64,000 nucleotides of DNA from Candidatus Fredericiella danica (GTDB lineage Bacteria; Chloroflexota; Anaerolineae; Caldilineales; Caldilineaceae). The stretch covers positions 29,990 to 93,989 of the forward strand of contig JADJPH010000025.1 of the NCBI GenBank assembly GCA_016713335.1, given 5' to 3'. Each line of letters starts with the position of its first letter. Position 1 is the first letter of the stretch. Under the pieces are notes generated by a model. That model was not told the origin of the DNA and did not search any database. It saw nothing but the letters and a program-made list of their open reading frames with translations. The position numbers and the translations under genes are program-made. Positions 37,521 through 46,608 of the stretch are shown here, one piece after another.

Positions 37521-38480
37521 ATGACACACAAGAATAACGAGCCAATCGATCACTACGAAGTATTGGGCGTGACGACGTCGGCGACGAGCGACGAGATTCG
37601 GCGCCGGTATCGTTTCTTGGTGATGGCCTTTCATCCCGATAAATTCAGTCGCAGCGACGAATTTCATGGCCTGGCAGAATTCCACGTCAAGCAGGTCAAT
37701 GAGTCGTATCGTGTACTGTCGGACCCGCAACGCCGGACGGAGTACGACACAGCGCGCCGGCTGTTGATGGGACAGAAGGCGTCTGGGGCACGCCCGGCGG
37801 TCACAGCCACCCAGCGAGAACTTGAAGAAGCGCACAATCGCACGCACGCGCTGGAACGCGAATTGCGCCAGGTGCGCCAGCAACTCGATGCGCTGGACAA
37901 GGATCGCGCGGCACTCCAGCGCATTCTGACCGAGCGTGAGCAGACCTGGCTGGTTGAGAAACAGGCGCTGAACGCCGACCAGCAGGTGTCAGCCCTCAAG
38001 TTGGATCAGGCGACCCGCGAACGGCAGAGTGGTGAGCAGTTACTGCGCCATCAACTGGAGCAGGCCAAACTGCGCATCGATGCGCTGCAAGAGGAAGTTG
38101 CCAGCCGGGAGCGCCTGGTAGAGACGCTCTCCTTGTCAAAAGCCGAATGGGAGCAATCACAAAAGGCGCGCCTCACTACGTTGGAAAAGCAGGTCCAGCG
38201 ACTCAAACGCGATCTGGGCACGCGTAACGCACTCATCGCACAGCAGGAGAACCATGAGAAGTCGCTTGAAGACCGCCTCAACCTGCTGGCGCATGATGCG
38301 CAGCAGTTGAGCACGGCGGTTGTGGACTTGCAGCGGGAGGCCGAACAGTGGCACGCGCAAGCAGATGTCCGGATGATGGCTTATCAGCGCCAACAGATGC
38401 AGGTGCGTCTCTGGCAGATTGCCGCAGTAATCGGGATCGCCAACACCATCCTGTTATTGTGGTTTGTGTTTGCGCGGTGA
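37521..38480 (+). CDS. J-domain protein with a long coiled coil and a C-terminal membrane anchor
   Basis: A 319-residue protein. Residues 10-75 are a J domain with the HPD motif at 38-40 (AFHPDKF), which stimulates Hsp70 ATPase. Residues about 95-285 are a continuous Gln/Glu/Arg/Leu-rich coiled coil. A single hydrophobic helix (IAAVIGIANTILLLWFVF) ends the protein, so it would be tail-anchored with the J domain in the cytoplasm. No zinc finger or substrate-binding domain of classical DnaJ is present. It may recruit DnaK to a membrane or cell-envelope site. No dnaK is nearby. Confidence 0.85.
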   Translation: MTHKNNEPIDHYEVLGVTTSATSDEIRRRYRFLVMAFHPDKFSRSDEFHGLAEFHVKQVNESYRVLSDPQRRTEYDTARRLLMGQKASGARPAVTATQRELEEAHNRTHALERELRQVRQQLDALDKDRAALQRILTEREQTWLVEKQALNADQQVSALKLDQATRERQSGEQLLRHQLEQAKLRIDALQEEVASRERLVETLSLSKAEWEQSQKARLTTLEKQVQRLKRDLGTRNALIAQQENHEKSLEDRLNLLAHDAQQLSTAVVDLQREAEQWHAQADVRMMAYQRQQMQVRLWQIAAVIGIANTILLLWFVFAR

Positions 38481-38637
38481 GCCACCGGTGGCGACCGCAG
38501 CCGGCTTGATTCACTTGTAACCAATTGCCGCATGCTGCATCCATTCAGGCAGCAGGTTGCGAATCATCAGGCGCATTTCCTTCAGGCGACGCCGGCTGGA
38601 ATTGTGCGCAAATGGCCAATGCGCCAAGGAGTATGCG

Positions 38638-39054
38638 ATGGAAGCTTCCGTCATGTGGAAGGGTGGGATGTCATTCACCGGTACGGCCGACTCCGGGTTT
38701 GAGGTGCCGCTTGGCACAGACCCGAGTGTGGGCGGCGCGGACGACGGGTTCCGCCCGATGGAATTGATGCTCGTCAGCCTGGGCGGCTGCACGGCGATGG
38801 ATGTGATCTCGATCCTGAGCAAAAAGCGGCAGAACCTCACCGGTTTTGAGGTCAAGGTCGATGGTCAGCGCGCAACAGAACACCCAAAGGTGTATACCGC
38901 GCTTTCGATCAAATATATCGTACGGGGAAAGGGCATTGACGTTGCTGCCGTCGAACGGGCGATTGACCTTTCCAAGGACAAGTACTGCCCGGCCCAGGCG
39001 ATGCTGAGCAAGATCGCACCGATCACGATCAGCTACGAAATCATCGAAGAGTAG
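38638..39054 (+). CDS. OsmC/Ohr-family protein
   Basis: A 138-residue OsmC-fold protein of the peroxiredoxin-like group that reduces organic hydroperoxides with a cysteine pair. Cys51 (SLGGCTAMDV) and Cys117 (KYCPAQAML) are both present. AAGGAG at 38626-38631 selects ATG 38638; the frame is open further upstream without homology. The 3' end overlaps the convergent gene by 14 bases. Confidence 0.9.
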   Translation: MEASVMWKGGMSFTGTADSGFEVPLGTDPSVGGADDGFRPMELMLVSLGGCTAMDVISILSKKRQNLTGFEVKVDGQRATEHPKVYTALSIKYIVRGKGIDVAAVERAIDLSKDKYCPAQAMLSKIAPITISYEIIEE

Positions 39055-40003
39055 CCGTCCCGTTGGTCACCAAAGCCGCAGCAGCCAGACCTGGCGTGGC
39101 CGGCTGCTGCGGGCAAATCCTGCGCATGAGACCGGTGATTTCCTCGCTCAATTGGCCTGGAAAGTTCAGACTCAGCATGGCGCCGGCGTCCCGCAGACCG
39201 TAGTGAAGTTCCAGGGTGCACTGATCGTTAAGACTGGTCATTCGCCATCCCTGAATACGTTTGCGCGGAATGTACAAGGCGTTCATGCCATAACTGGTCG
39301 TCTGATGGGTGCTACCTTCATCCTCGCTGGCGATCAGTAACCGTGCATCGGTTAAGACGAGGGCGAGTCCGGGTAGGTAGCGCGACAAGCGGAACGCGCT
39401 CTTGCGCACCGGCGGCCGAAAGACTACGGCTTCGATCCTCTCCGCTCGTGTCATTAGTCGCTGCCCAATGATGTTTTTGAACTTAAAGGGCATATCGTCC
39501 AGCGCCGATCGATCGCAAGCACCGGTCTCGAGCTGCGCCTGCGGTGCGCTAGCGCCATTCAAGTCAAACAGCAGACGGCGGAAGTGCTCGATTCCGACGC
39601 TATTGAAGTAGATGGTCGTGCCGGCAACGCCGCTTTCACCGGCACACTGCAGCTTGAACCACGCCAGCAGCAGCACCCACCCCAATTCAATCGAGATCAA
39701 GTCCGCCGGAGAGATCCGCGTGACCACGGGCGTGGCGCCGGCACTTTGCGCAGTGGCAACGATGAGGTGCGTGCGGGTGCGGACAAGCACCATTTCGGGT
39801 GACATGTGCCAGGGGAGAAGTTGCAGCACCCAGGCGCGCCACCCACGCTGAACGCCCAATAGCGCCACGCGGGGCACGAACAAAATGACCGTTGGCCTGT
39901 CCGGGCCTTCCAGACACGCGTCCAGCGCCGTAGCAAACGGCGCCGGCAACTCGGCCAGGCTGGCAACCACTCGAGGAAATCGTTCACTGTTATCGCGCGC
40001 CAT
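39041..40003 (-). CDS. Hypothetical protein with PH-like repeats
   Basis: A 320-residue soluble protein without signal peptide. Two regions (about 50-160 and 185-300) look like repeated beta-rich modules of the kind found in bacterial PH domains: MVLVRTRTHLIVATAQ followed by ISPADLISIELGWVLLL, and LALVLTDARLLIASEDE followed by IPRKRIQGWRM. In each a strand pair precedes a helix start and a tryptophan. I see no catalytic motif. It is divergent from the second moxR gene with a gap of 111 bases. Confidence 0.6.
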   Translation of the reverse strand: MARDNSERFPRVVASLAELPAPFATALDACLEGPDRPTVILFVPRVALLGVQRGWRAWVLQLLPWHMSPEMVLVRTRTHLIVATAQSAGATPVVTRISPADLISIELGWVLLLAWFKLQCAGESGVAGTTIYFNSVGIEHFRRLLFDLNGASAPQAQLETGACDRSALDDMPFKFKNIIGQRLMTRAERIEAVVFRPPVRKSAFRLSRYLPGLALVLTDARLLIASEDEGSTHQTTSYGMNALYIPRKRIQGWRMTSLNDQCTLELHYGLRDAGAMLSLNFPGQLSEEITGLMRRICPQQPATPGLAAAALVTNGTATLR

Positions 40004-40114
40004 GTTGAATGCTCCTGGGGATCATGGTCAATCCTATATTGCATGCTAACATGGGCCTCGTTGCGTTACAATGCTGTGACCGTTCCCGCATCCTTGCGAA
40101 AGGTTGTTTGCCCA

Positions 40115-41089
40115 ATGGATTCAATGCAAGTCGTGTCCGAGTTGTCCAAGCGGGTCCACACCAATATCGGTCACGTGATGGTCGGCAAAGCGGATGTTGT
40201 CGATCTCCTTCTTGTTGCACTACTGTGCGAAGGTCATGCGCTGCTGGAGGATGTGCCCGGCATTGGGAAGACCACGCTCGCCAAGAGTCTCGCGCGTTCC
40301 TTGGGGTGCGTCTTCAGCCGGATCCAGTTTACGCCCGATTTGCTGCCGTCTGATATCACAGGGGTGAGCGTCTTCAACCAGCGGAGTGGCGAATTTGAGT
40401 ATCGCGCTGGCCCGCTGTTGGCCCAGGTCGTGCTGGCCGACGAGATCAACCGCGCCGGTCCGCGCACACAGTCGGCGCTGCTGGAGGCGATGGAGGAGCG
40501 GCAGGTGACGGTGGACGGAGTCACCCGAGCGCTGCCATTTCCGTTCATCGTTTTGGCGACGCAGAATCCGGTGGAATTGGAGGGGACGTTTCCGCTGCCC
40601 GAGGCGCAGCTTGATCGCTTCTTTGTACGGGTTGCGCTTGGATATCCAACCCGCAATGAGGAGCGGCGCATCCTCCAGCGCTTCCGCACCGGGCAGCCGC
40701 TGGCCGACCTGAAGCCGCAGGTCGAGGTGGATGAATTGCGCAATGCAGCGCAAGCCGTGCGGGAAGTTCATGTGTCGCCTGCCATCGAGGATTATGTGCT
40801 TGATCTCGTGCGGGCAACGCGCGAGGACTCGACGGTGCTGTTGGGGGTAAGCCCGCGCGGCGCACTTGCCCTGTACCGTGGCGGTCAGGCGCTCGCTGCG
40901 GTGCGGGGGCGCAGCTTTGTCCGGCCCGACGATGTTAAGGCGCTGGCGATGCCAGTCCTGGCGCACAGGATCATGCTGAGCGCAGACGCGCGTCTGCGTG
41001 GATTGACGGCCACCGCGGTGATTGAGCGGCTCTTGGGGCAGGTTCCGGTTCCGGTGGAGGAAAAGCGAGGCGCAGGCAAAGATGGATAG
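40115..41089 (+). CDS. MoxR-family AAA+ ATPase (module 2)
   Basis: A 324-residue MoxR ATPase with Walker A GIGKT at 49-53, RIQFTPDLLPSDITG, Walker B DEINRA, LATQNPVELEGTFPLPEAQLDRF and the C-terminal lid SPRGALALYR. ATG 40115 is the likely start. The last codons overlap the DUF58 start (ATG 41082). It heads an operon of moxR, DUF58 and DUF4129 genes, the commonest setting for this family. Confidence 0.93.
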   Translation: MDSMQVVSELSKRVHTNIGHVMVGKADVVDLLLVALLCEGHALLEDVPGIGKTTLAKSLARSLGCVFSRIQFTPDLLPSDITGVSVFNQRSGEFEYRAGPLLAQVVLADEINRAGPRTQSALLEAMEERQVTVDGVTRALPFPFIVLATQNPVELEGTFPLPEAQLDRFFVRVALGYPTRNEERRILQRFRTGQPLADLKPQVEVDELRNAAQAVREVHVSPAIEDYVLDLVRATREDSTVLLGVSPRGALALYRGGQALAAVRGRSFVRPDDVKALAMPVLAHRIMLSADARLRGLTATAVIERLLGQVPVPVEEKRGAGKDG

Positions 41090-42296
41090 TCGCGGATGGT
41101 GGTTGACTGCGCTGATCCTCGTCGTTGCCGTGCTGATGCGCAACAGCCTGCTCTTTCTCCTGGGCATATTCCTGGCATTGATCGGCGGCGCAGCGTACTT
41201 GTGGATGCGCACCTGTCTCACCGGCGTGACCTATCGCCGCCGTCTTGGCGCCACGCGGCTGTTCCATGGCGAAACCACGGACCTATATGTTCAGATTACC
41301 AACGCAAAGGTGCTGCCGCTGGCCTGGCTGCGGGCGGAGGACGAGTTTCCGCGGGCATTGCCGATCACGCCTGCCCGCGTTGCGCCATGCCACCTGCCGA
41401 ATCGCCAGTATCTCGTTAACAACCTCTCACTCCGTTGGTATGAGCGGGTCACGCGCCACTATCGGGTGCAAGGGCTGCACCGTGGGGCATGGACGTTTGG
41501 TCCGGTTGAGCTTGCCTCCGGCGATGTGTTCGGTTTTGCGGTGCAGCGTGCCCCGCTCGATGAGAAGAACGAACTGATCGTATACCCGCGCCTCGTTTCG
41601 CTTGCGGCGCTGGGGCTGCCCGCAGAGCGGCCGTTCGGTGACTATCGGACCCGGCGCCTGCTGTCGGACGACCCGTTGCGCATTTCCGGTGCGCGGAACT
41701 ACCAACCTGGCGACAGCCCACGCCAGATCCATTGGAGAGCGACGGCGCGCCGTGGCGAACTCCAAACCAAGACGTTTGATGCTGCGGCCAGCAGACCCCT
41801 GGCGATCTTCTTGAATGTCAACACCTTTCGGTACCTTTGGGAAGGGATCGACCCTGAGTGCCAGGAGTTTTGTATCACGGTAAGTGCTGCGATTGCGCGC
41901 TGGGCGTGGGAGAACGACCAACCCGCGGGTCTCTATATCAACGCCGTGGCGCCGCCCAATGCAAAGCCGATCTCAATTCGACCGGGCACGCATCCCGACC
42001 AGTTGCTCAATATCCTGGAAGCACTCGCCCGGGTTTCCAACTTTGGCCGGTGGTCGATCGAACGAACACTCCTGGTCGAGGCACAGCGGCTGCCCGGTGG
42101 GTCCAGCGTCGTGCTCGTCACCGCGCAAGTAAGCCCGGAACTTGTGCAAATCCTCGCAGACCTGCGCAGGCGCGGCTTTGGCGTCACGTTGGCCACGGCG
42201 GGCGCCATTGATGCCAAGATACCGCCTGAAATTCGTCATTATCCACTGGGTGGAAGGGAGGCATGGCGTGCGTTGGATGCGCTTGCACTGGCTTGA
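41082..42296 (+). CDS. DUF58 protein (module 2)
   Basis: A 404-residue protein with two N-terminal membrane segments (WWLTALILVVAVLM and LLFLLGIFLALIGGAAYLW) and the DUF58 signature GDSPRQIHWRATARRG near residue 215, followed by a VWA-like half. It is intact, unlike the module 1 copy. Start and stop overlap its neighbours, which points to coupled translation. Role: partner of MoxR, function not established. Confidence 0.88.
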   Translation: MDSRGWWLTALILVVAVLMRNSLLFLLGIFLALIGGAAYLWMRTCLTGVTYRRRLGATRLFHGETTDLYVQITNAKVLPLAWLRAEDEFPRALPITPARVAPCHLPNRQYLVNNLSLRWYERVTRHYRVQGLHRGAWTFGPVELASGDVFGFAVQRAPLDEKNELIVYPRLVSLAALGLPAERPFGDYRTRRLLSDDPLRISGARNYQPGDSPRQIHWRATARRGELQTKTFDAAASRPLAIFLNVNTFRYLWEGIDPECQEFCITVSAAIARWAWENDQPAGLYINAVAPPNAKPISIRPGTHPDQLLNILEALARVSNFGRWSIERTLLVEAQRLPGGSSVVLVTAQVSPELVQILADLRRRGFGVTLATAGAIDAKIPPEIRHYPLGGREAWRALDALALA

Positions 42297-43744
42297 TGAC
42301 CTGGTGCTGCCCGCGCTGGTGATCACCATGCGCACGGCCTGGATCTGGCCGTGGCTCGTGGTGAGCGCGGGTTGGTTGGCGCCATTCACCCTCCAGCCGG
42401 TTGTCCCACTGTGGGGTGTGGTCGTATTCCAGGTGATCGGGCGCAGTACCGTGCGCATGGGTGCGGTGCGCAAGTGGTCATTGCCAAAGGCGCGCCTGGT
42501 TGTGGCGGGTACCGGCGTGGCGCTGGTCGTGGGACTGGTGTGGCTGCTCTACGGTCGCCAACTTGCACCCATCTGGAACCCGTTCTGGATGGCCGACCTG
42601 GTGACACAGATTGGTACGGGGATTCCGGGACAGGCTGCCGCGCTGCTGACGTTCGTGGTGGCGGCCGGGCTCTATTTCCGCGGCGTGCTGGACGGCCGCG
42701 AGTTGATCGGGCATGACGAGATTTGGGCCGGATTCTTTTGGGGTGTGTTGGCGTTTTGCTTTGTTGTTCGTGATGGTGAGGTGGGATTCTGCCGCCGCAC
42801 TGCCGAGCATCGCCAATTGGCTGGTGGTGTTCGTGGCGAGTGGCATGGCGGGTCTGGCGCTGTCAAGCATTGAACTGGGACAGGTCAGCGGCCGGCTCAC
42901 GGCCAAATCACGTCTCTATCTCAATCGTTACTGGGTCGCCAGCGCCGGGGTCGTGATTGCGAGCCTGCTCTTGCTCGGGCTGCTGCTGGGCGCACTCATT
43001 GCGCCGGGTGCAGTGGCGCAGGCACTCGGGTGGATCGGCGTCCTGGTCAATCTGGCGGCCACGCTTCTTTACTGGGCGCTCGCGGTCGTTGCCTTCATCT
43101 TGCTTGTCCTCTTGATGCCGTTTGTTGAATGGGTCCGCTCCTTGATGGCGGATGCAAGACCGGCGCCACCGCTCGATGTGGACCTCTTCCGGAGTCCATT
43201 GCCGAATCTTGTGGCCGCGACACCGGGCGTCCAGAATCCAGCTGCGCTCGAAATGTTGCGTTGGAGCGTGGTGGTGATCGCGCTTCTGCTGATTGCGATC
43301 GCCTTTTTATGGGCGGTGCGCTTTCTGCGGCAGTCGGAAGCAGAAGACATGGATGAGATCCGCGAGTCCGTGTTCTCGCCGCAAATCATGCGCGATCAGT
43401 TGGCAGAGCTCTTGCGAAGGTGGCGCGGGGGCAGTGTGCACGCAGACTATCTCTCACTGGAGGGCGAGGTCGATCTGCGGCGGCGCGTGCGCGCCGTCTA
43501 TCAGGCATTGCTGGCGCGAGCCGCGCTTGCGGGCATCCCGCGCGCACCGGCCAAGACCCCGACCGAATATCAGGCGGACCTGCTGGCAATGGCGCCCACG
43601 TCCACCGACGCCCTTGCCATTGTGACGACGGGATATGAACGCGCGCGTTATGCTGCGGAGACACCAACCGACGGCGAGGTTGAGGCAGTGGAAGCGGCGT
43701 GGGCGCGAATCAATCGCGAGGGTGACCTGCCGGCTAAACCGTGA
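42268..43744 (+). CDS. Multi-pass membrane protein with C-terminal DUF4129 domain (one frameshift)
   Basis: About 491 residues with roughly nine membrane helices and a C-terminal cytoplasmic DUF4129 domain (RRRVRAVYQALLARAALAG, then KTPTEYQADL). DUF4129 proteins often go with MoxR/DUF58 and transglutaminase-like proteins; no transglutaminase domain is visible here. GGAAGGGAGG selects GTG 42268. Near 42755 one T too many breaks the frame; removing it gives GVLAFALLFVMVRWDSAAALP. The 3' end overlaps the convergent sua5 gene by 11 bases. Confidence 0.8.
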
Positions 43745-44840
43745 TCTTGAGCGCCCCAATTTGCACCGGCGCAGGCGGTGCAGAGGCGTGGATGATCATG
43801 CCTTCCGCAGCGCGTAACAGCCGGTCCCAAATGGCAAGCCCCAGCCCGGTGCGTGCGAACTGCCCAGCCACCATCACGTCAACGCCGGACTTGTCGAGTG
43901 TGCGAATCTGGGCAAAGAGTTGATGGCTGATGCCCGCCAGGTCGTCACGCCGTCCCAAAATTGCTACCTGGTCAATCGCTTTGAAATTCTGCGCATCCTC
44001 CGCGGCCGCCAGGACGCCGACCTGCAAACCCCGGTTTTGGAGTGCAGTTGCCACGGCCACCATGCGATGCAGGACGACATCGGGTGCTCCGGCAATTAGT
44101 AGGAGCCGGGCGCGCGGTGAATAGTGTTTCACAAACATGCCCGGCGCCGGCTGGGCTTCGCTGTCATCCGCGCTCACCTGCCGGTTCAAGATCTCCAAAT
44201 CAGGCACGAGTGCGCGTAAATCCTCCACCGGCGCGCCGCCCGGGCGCAGCACCACGGGGATCGGCGTGGTGAGGTCAAGGACAGTGGATTCGACCCCGAT
44301 GGGGCATGGACCTGCATCTAGAATCAGGTCGACGCGGCCGGACAGGTCATCCAACACGTGGCTTGCCTGGGTGGGGCTCGGGCGCATAAAGAGATTGGCG
44401 CTTGGCGCCGCCACCGGGAGACCGGCAGCGGCAATGAGTCGCAGGGCGACCGGATGGTTGGGCATCCGCACTGCGACCGTGTCACGGCCGCCGGAAACCG
44501 TTGCCGGCACCCGTGCCCGGCGCTTGAGCACCAGCGTGAGTGGACCCGGCCAAAAGCGAGCTGCCAGGCGGTGCGCCAGCGGTGGCACTGCTTCCGCAAC
44601 CTCCTCGAGTTGGCGGTCCGCGGCGATGTGCACGATTAAAGGATCGGTGAAAGGACGCCCCTTCGCTTCAAAGATGCGTGCCACGGCGCGGCTGTCCAGT
44701 GCATTGGCGCCCAGCCCATACACGGTCTCGGTTGGAAAAGCCACCAGTCCCCCTGCGCGCAGAATCACGGCGGCGACCTCAATGTCCCCCGCCGCCGGCT
44801 CCGCCGCATCAACCTGTAAAACGCGAGTTGTATGTAGCAC
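43734..44840 (-). CDS. Threonylcarbamoyl-AMP synthase, long Sua5 form
   Basis: Makes threonylcarbamoyl-AMP, the first step of t6A37 formation in tRNAs that read ANN codons. The YrdC domain (about 15-210) has FPTETVYGLGANA, KGRPFTDPLI and the SAN motif in APSANLF. The C-terminal Sua5 domain (about 235-360) begins after the linker PGMFVKHYSP. The length of 368 residues matches the two-domain Sua5 form rather than the short TsaC form. Confidence 0.93.
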   Translation of the reverse strand: MLHTTRVLQVDAAEPAAGDIEVAAVILRAGGLVAFPTETVYGLGANALDSRAVARIFEAKGRPFTDPLIVHIAADRQLEEVAEAVPPLAHRLAARFWPGPLTLVLKRRARVPATVSGGRDTVAVRMPNHPVALRLIAAAGLPVAAPSANLFMRPSPTQASHVLDDLSGRVDLILDAGPCPIGVESTVLDLTTPIPVVLRPGGAPVEDLRALVPDLEILNRQVSADDSEAQPAPGMFVKHYSPRARLLLIAGAPDVVLHRMVAVATALQNRGLQVGVLAAAEDAQNFKAIDQVAILGRRDDLAGISHQLFAQIRTLDKSGVDVMVAGQFARTGLGLAIWDRLLRAAEGMIIHASAPPAPVQIGALKITV

Positions 44841-44865
44841 CGCCTCTGTCCTCTACTACCCTCAA

Positions 44866-44926
44866 GTGCGACGCACTGGCGACCAGGTGTGCTGCCGGCA
44901 ACGGGATCTGCGCCAGTGCGACGCAC
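44866..44926. repeat. GTGCGWCGCAC hairpin element, copy 4
   Basis: Arms 44866-44881 and 44911-44926 pair through GTGCGACGCAC (central A-A mismatch) extended by TGGCG/CGCCA, with a 29-base loop. It lies in the 302-base gap between sua5 and a serine-hydrolase gene; the rest of the gap holds octamer repeats. Confidence 0.8.
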
Positions 44927-45052
44927 GAGCAGCCACCGCCGGCGCCGCCAAATCCGTTCCGGTCCGAAATCCGCAGTAGTGCCGGATGCGGCGTGGCCAC
45001 CGGGCTTCGCCGGCACAGTCACCGGCTACAAGCCGTAGCTACGGGCGAGCAC

Positions 45053-45145
45053 CTCCCCGTCTCCCCGTCTCCCCGTCTCCCCGTCTCTTTGTCTCTTTGT
45101 CTCCTTGTCTCTTTGTCTCCCTGTCTCCCTGTCTCCCTGTCTCTA
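45053..45145 (-). repeat. Octamer array, GAGACGGG/GAGACAAA/GAGACAGG type
   Basis: Read on the minus strand the array is GAGACAGG units, then GAGACAAA-like units, then GAGACGGG units, all head to tail with period 8. It ends at the last codons of the serine-hydrolase gene. Confidence 0.8.
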
Positions 45146-46578
45146 CCTCGCCACCCTCCCCTTGATCTCCCCCTTCTCCAATGGTCCAAATGAAACATTG
45201 TCGCGCTGCTTGACCTGTACTGTATCGCCGGCATAGCGCAGCGTCAGGGTGCGGCAAAACGGGGTGCCGGTGTACTGGAGTTTGATCGTGTACTCGTCCT
45301 CGCCGGTCCAGGCGCCTGAGGCGGCAACGGGTTCCGGGGCGTCGGCATAGAGTGCCGTGATGCCCTTTTCCCAAACTCCCTGACCGACAACGATCCGGTG
45401 GGCGCGCCGGTTATCCTCGACGGTCAGTACGCTCGCCTTGTCGTCAAAGTCGAGGCAGAGCGACTTGAGTTTTTCTGGATTGGCCCCTAACCGGTAGCAC
45501 CGGCCGCTGACGACGTCAGCAGTCGTTGTTGTATACACACCTGCTTGCGGTGTCAGGGTCAAGGTAGCCAACTTCTCCTTGAGGTTTTCGTGTACAACGT
45601 TGTCCTCAGGCAGGGGGGCAGGCTCGAACGCAGGGAGCAGGTGCGCCCAGACACTATTCAAGACGCTCTGCATATCGCCTTGTCCGGCTGTGATCGCCAG
45701 CACGGCGTCCTGGGCTGGGACGACCAGGCAGTACTGGCCAAACGCGCCATCGCCGCGGTAGGCGCGATAGCGACACTGCCAGAACTGGTAGCCATATCCT
45801 TGTGCCCAATCGCTTGCCGGGTCGCTGCCGTTGCTCACCTGCTTCGATGTGGCTGCGGCGACCCACGCCGGCGGCACGAGTTGTTTGCCCTGCCATTGGC
45901 CGTGCTGGAGATAGAGTTGGCCAAAGCGGGCAATGGCTTCCGTCGTGATATTCAGCCCAAAGGCCCCCGCATTGATGCCCTGCGGGCTGCTCTGCCAGGT
46001 CGGGCGTGGAATGCCGAGCGGTTTGAAGAGCCGCGGTTCGAGATAATCGAGTAGTGTCTGCCCTGTCACCTGCTGTACGATCGCCGAGAGCATGTAGGTG
46101 GCGCCGTTGTTGTAGACAAATGGTGCGCCGGGTTCGATGGGCACGCGCAGGGCCAGAAAGCCTGCCACCCAGTCGCCATCGCGCCGCTTCTCCATAGGAC
46201 CCAAGGTATCCAGGTTGTGCCCGGTGGACATGGTTAACAGGTGGCGCACCCGCAGCGTCGCCAATTGCGCGTGATCTTTGCCGGCGTTTTATCTGGAAAG
46301 AAGCGGATCACCGGATCGTCGACGCTCAGTAAACCCTCCTGGACCGCAAGGCCCACAGCCGTCGAGGTGAAACTCTTGCTGAGGAGAAGAGCATGTGGGG
46401 TTGCGTTTCGATATAGGGCGCCCACCAGCCTTCTGCGACAACGTTGCCGTGCCGCAAGAGCATCAGACTATGTAGTTCGAACTGCTGCGTGCGCATCCTC
46501 TAGAAAAGCCAGGATCGCACGGGAAGCAATGCCCTGTGCTTCCGGCGTTGAACGTACGAGCGTCTTTGGGGTTGACAT
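45143..46578 (-). CDS. Serine beta-lactamase-like hydrolase (several frameshifts)
   Basis: A penicillin-binding-protein/class C beta-lactamase fold protein of about 478 residues. The active-site S-x-x-K is recovered as SLSK in MLFSLSKSFTSTAVG once a lost C near 46395 is restored; the Y-x-N motif is YNNGATYML. Other breaks lie near 46498 (GCA-GCA-GTT to QQFELHSLM) and near 46262 (one T lost). The start is ATG 46578. Such proteins are usually esterases or D-amino acid peptidases, not antibiotic-resistance enzymes. No signal peptide is seen. The breaks all look like single-base losses. Confidence 0.75.
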
Positions 46579-46608
46579 AATTGTTGCCTGTGCTTGCTCG
46601 ATGCTCTG

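Noticed and set aside
45143..46578. Antibiotic-resistance beta-lactamase
   Set aside because: It has the SxxK and YxN motifs of the fold, but the sequence fits general serine hydrolases/esterases, it lacks a visible signal peptide, and the gene is broken here.
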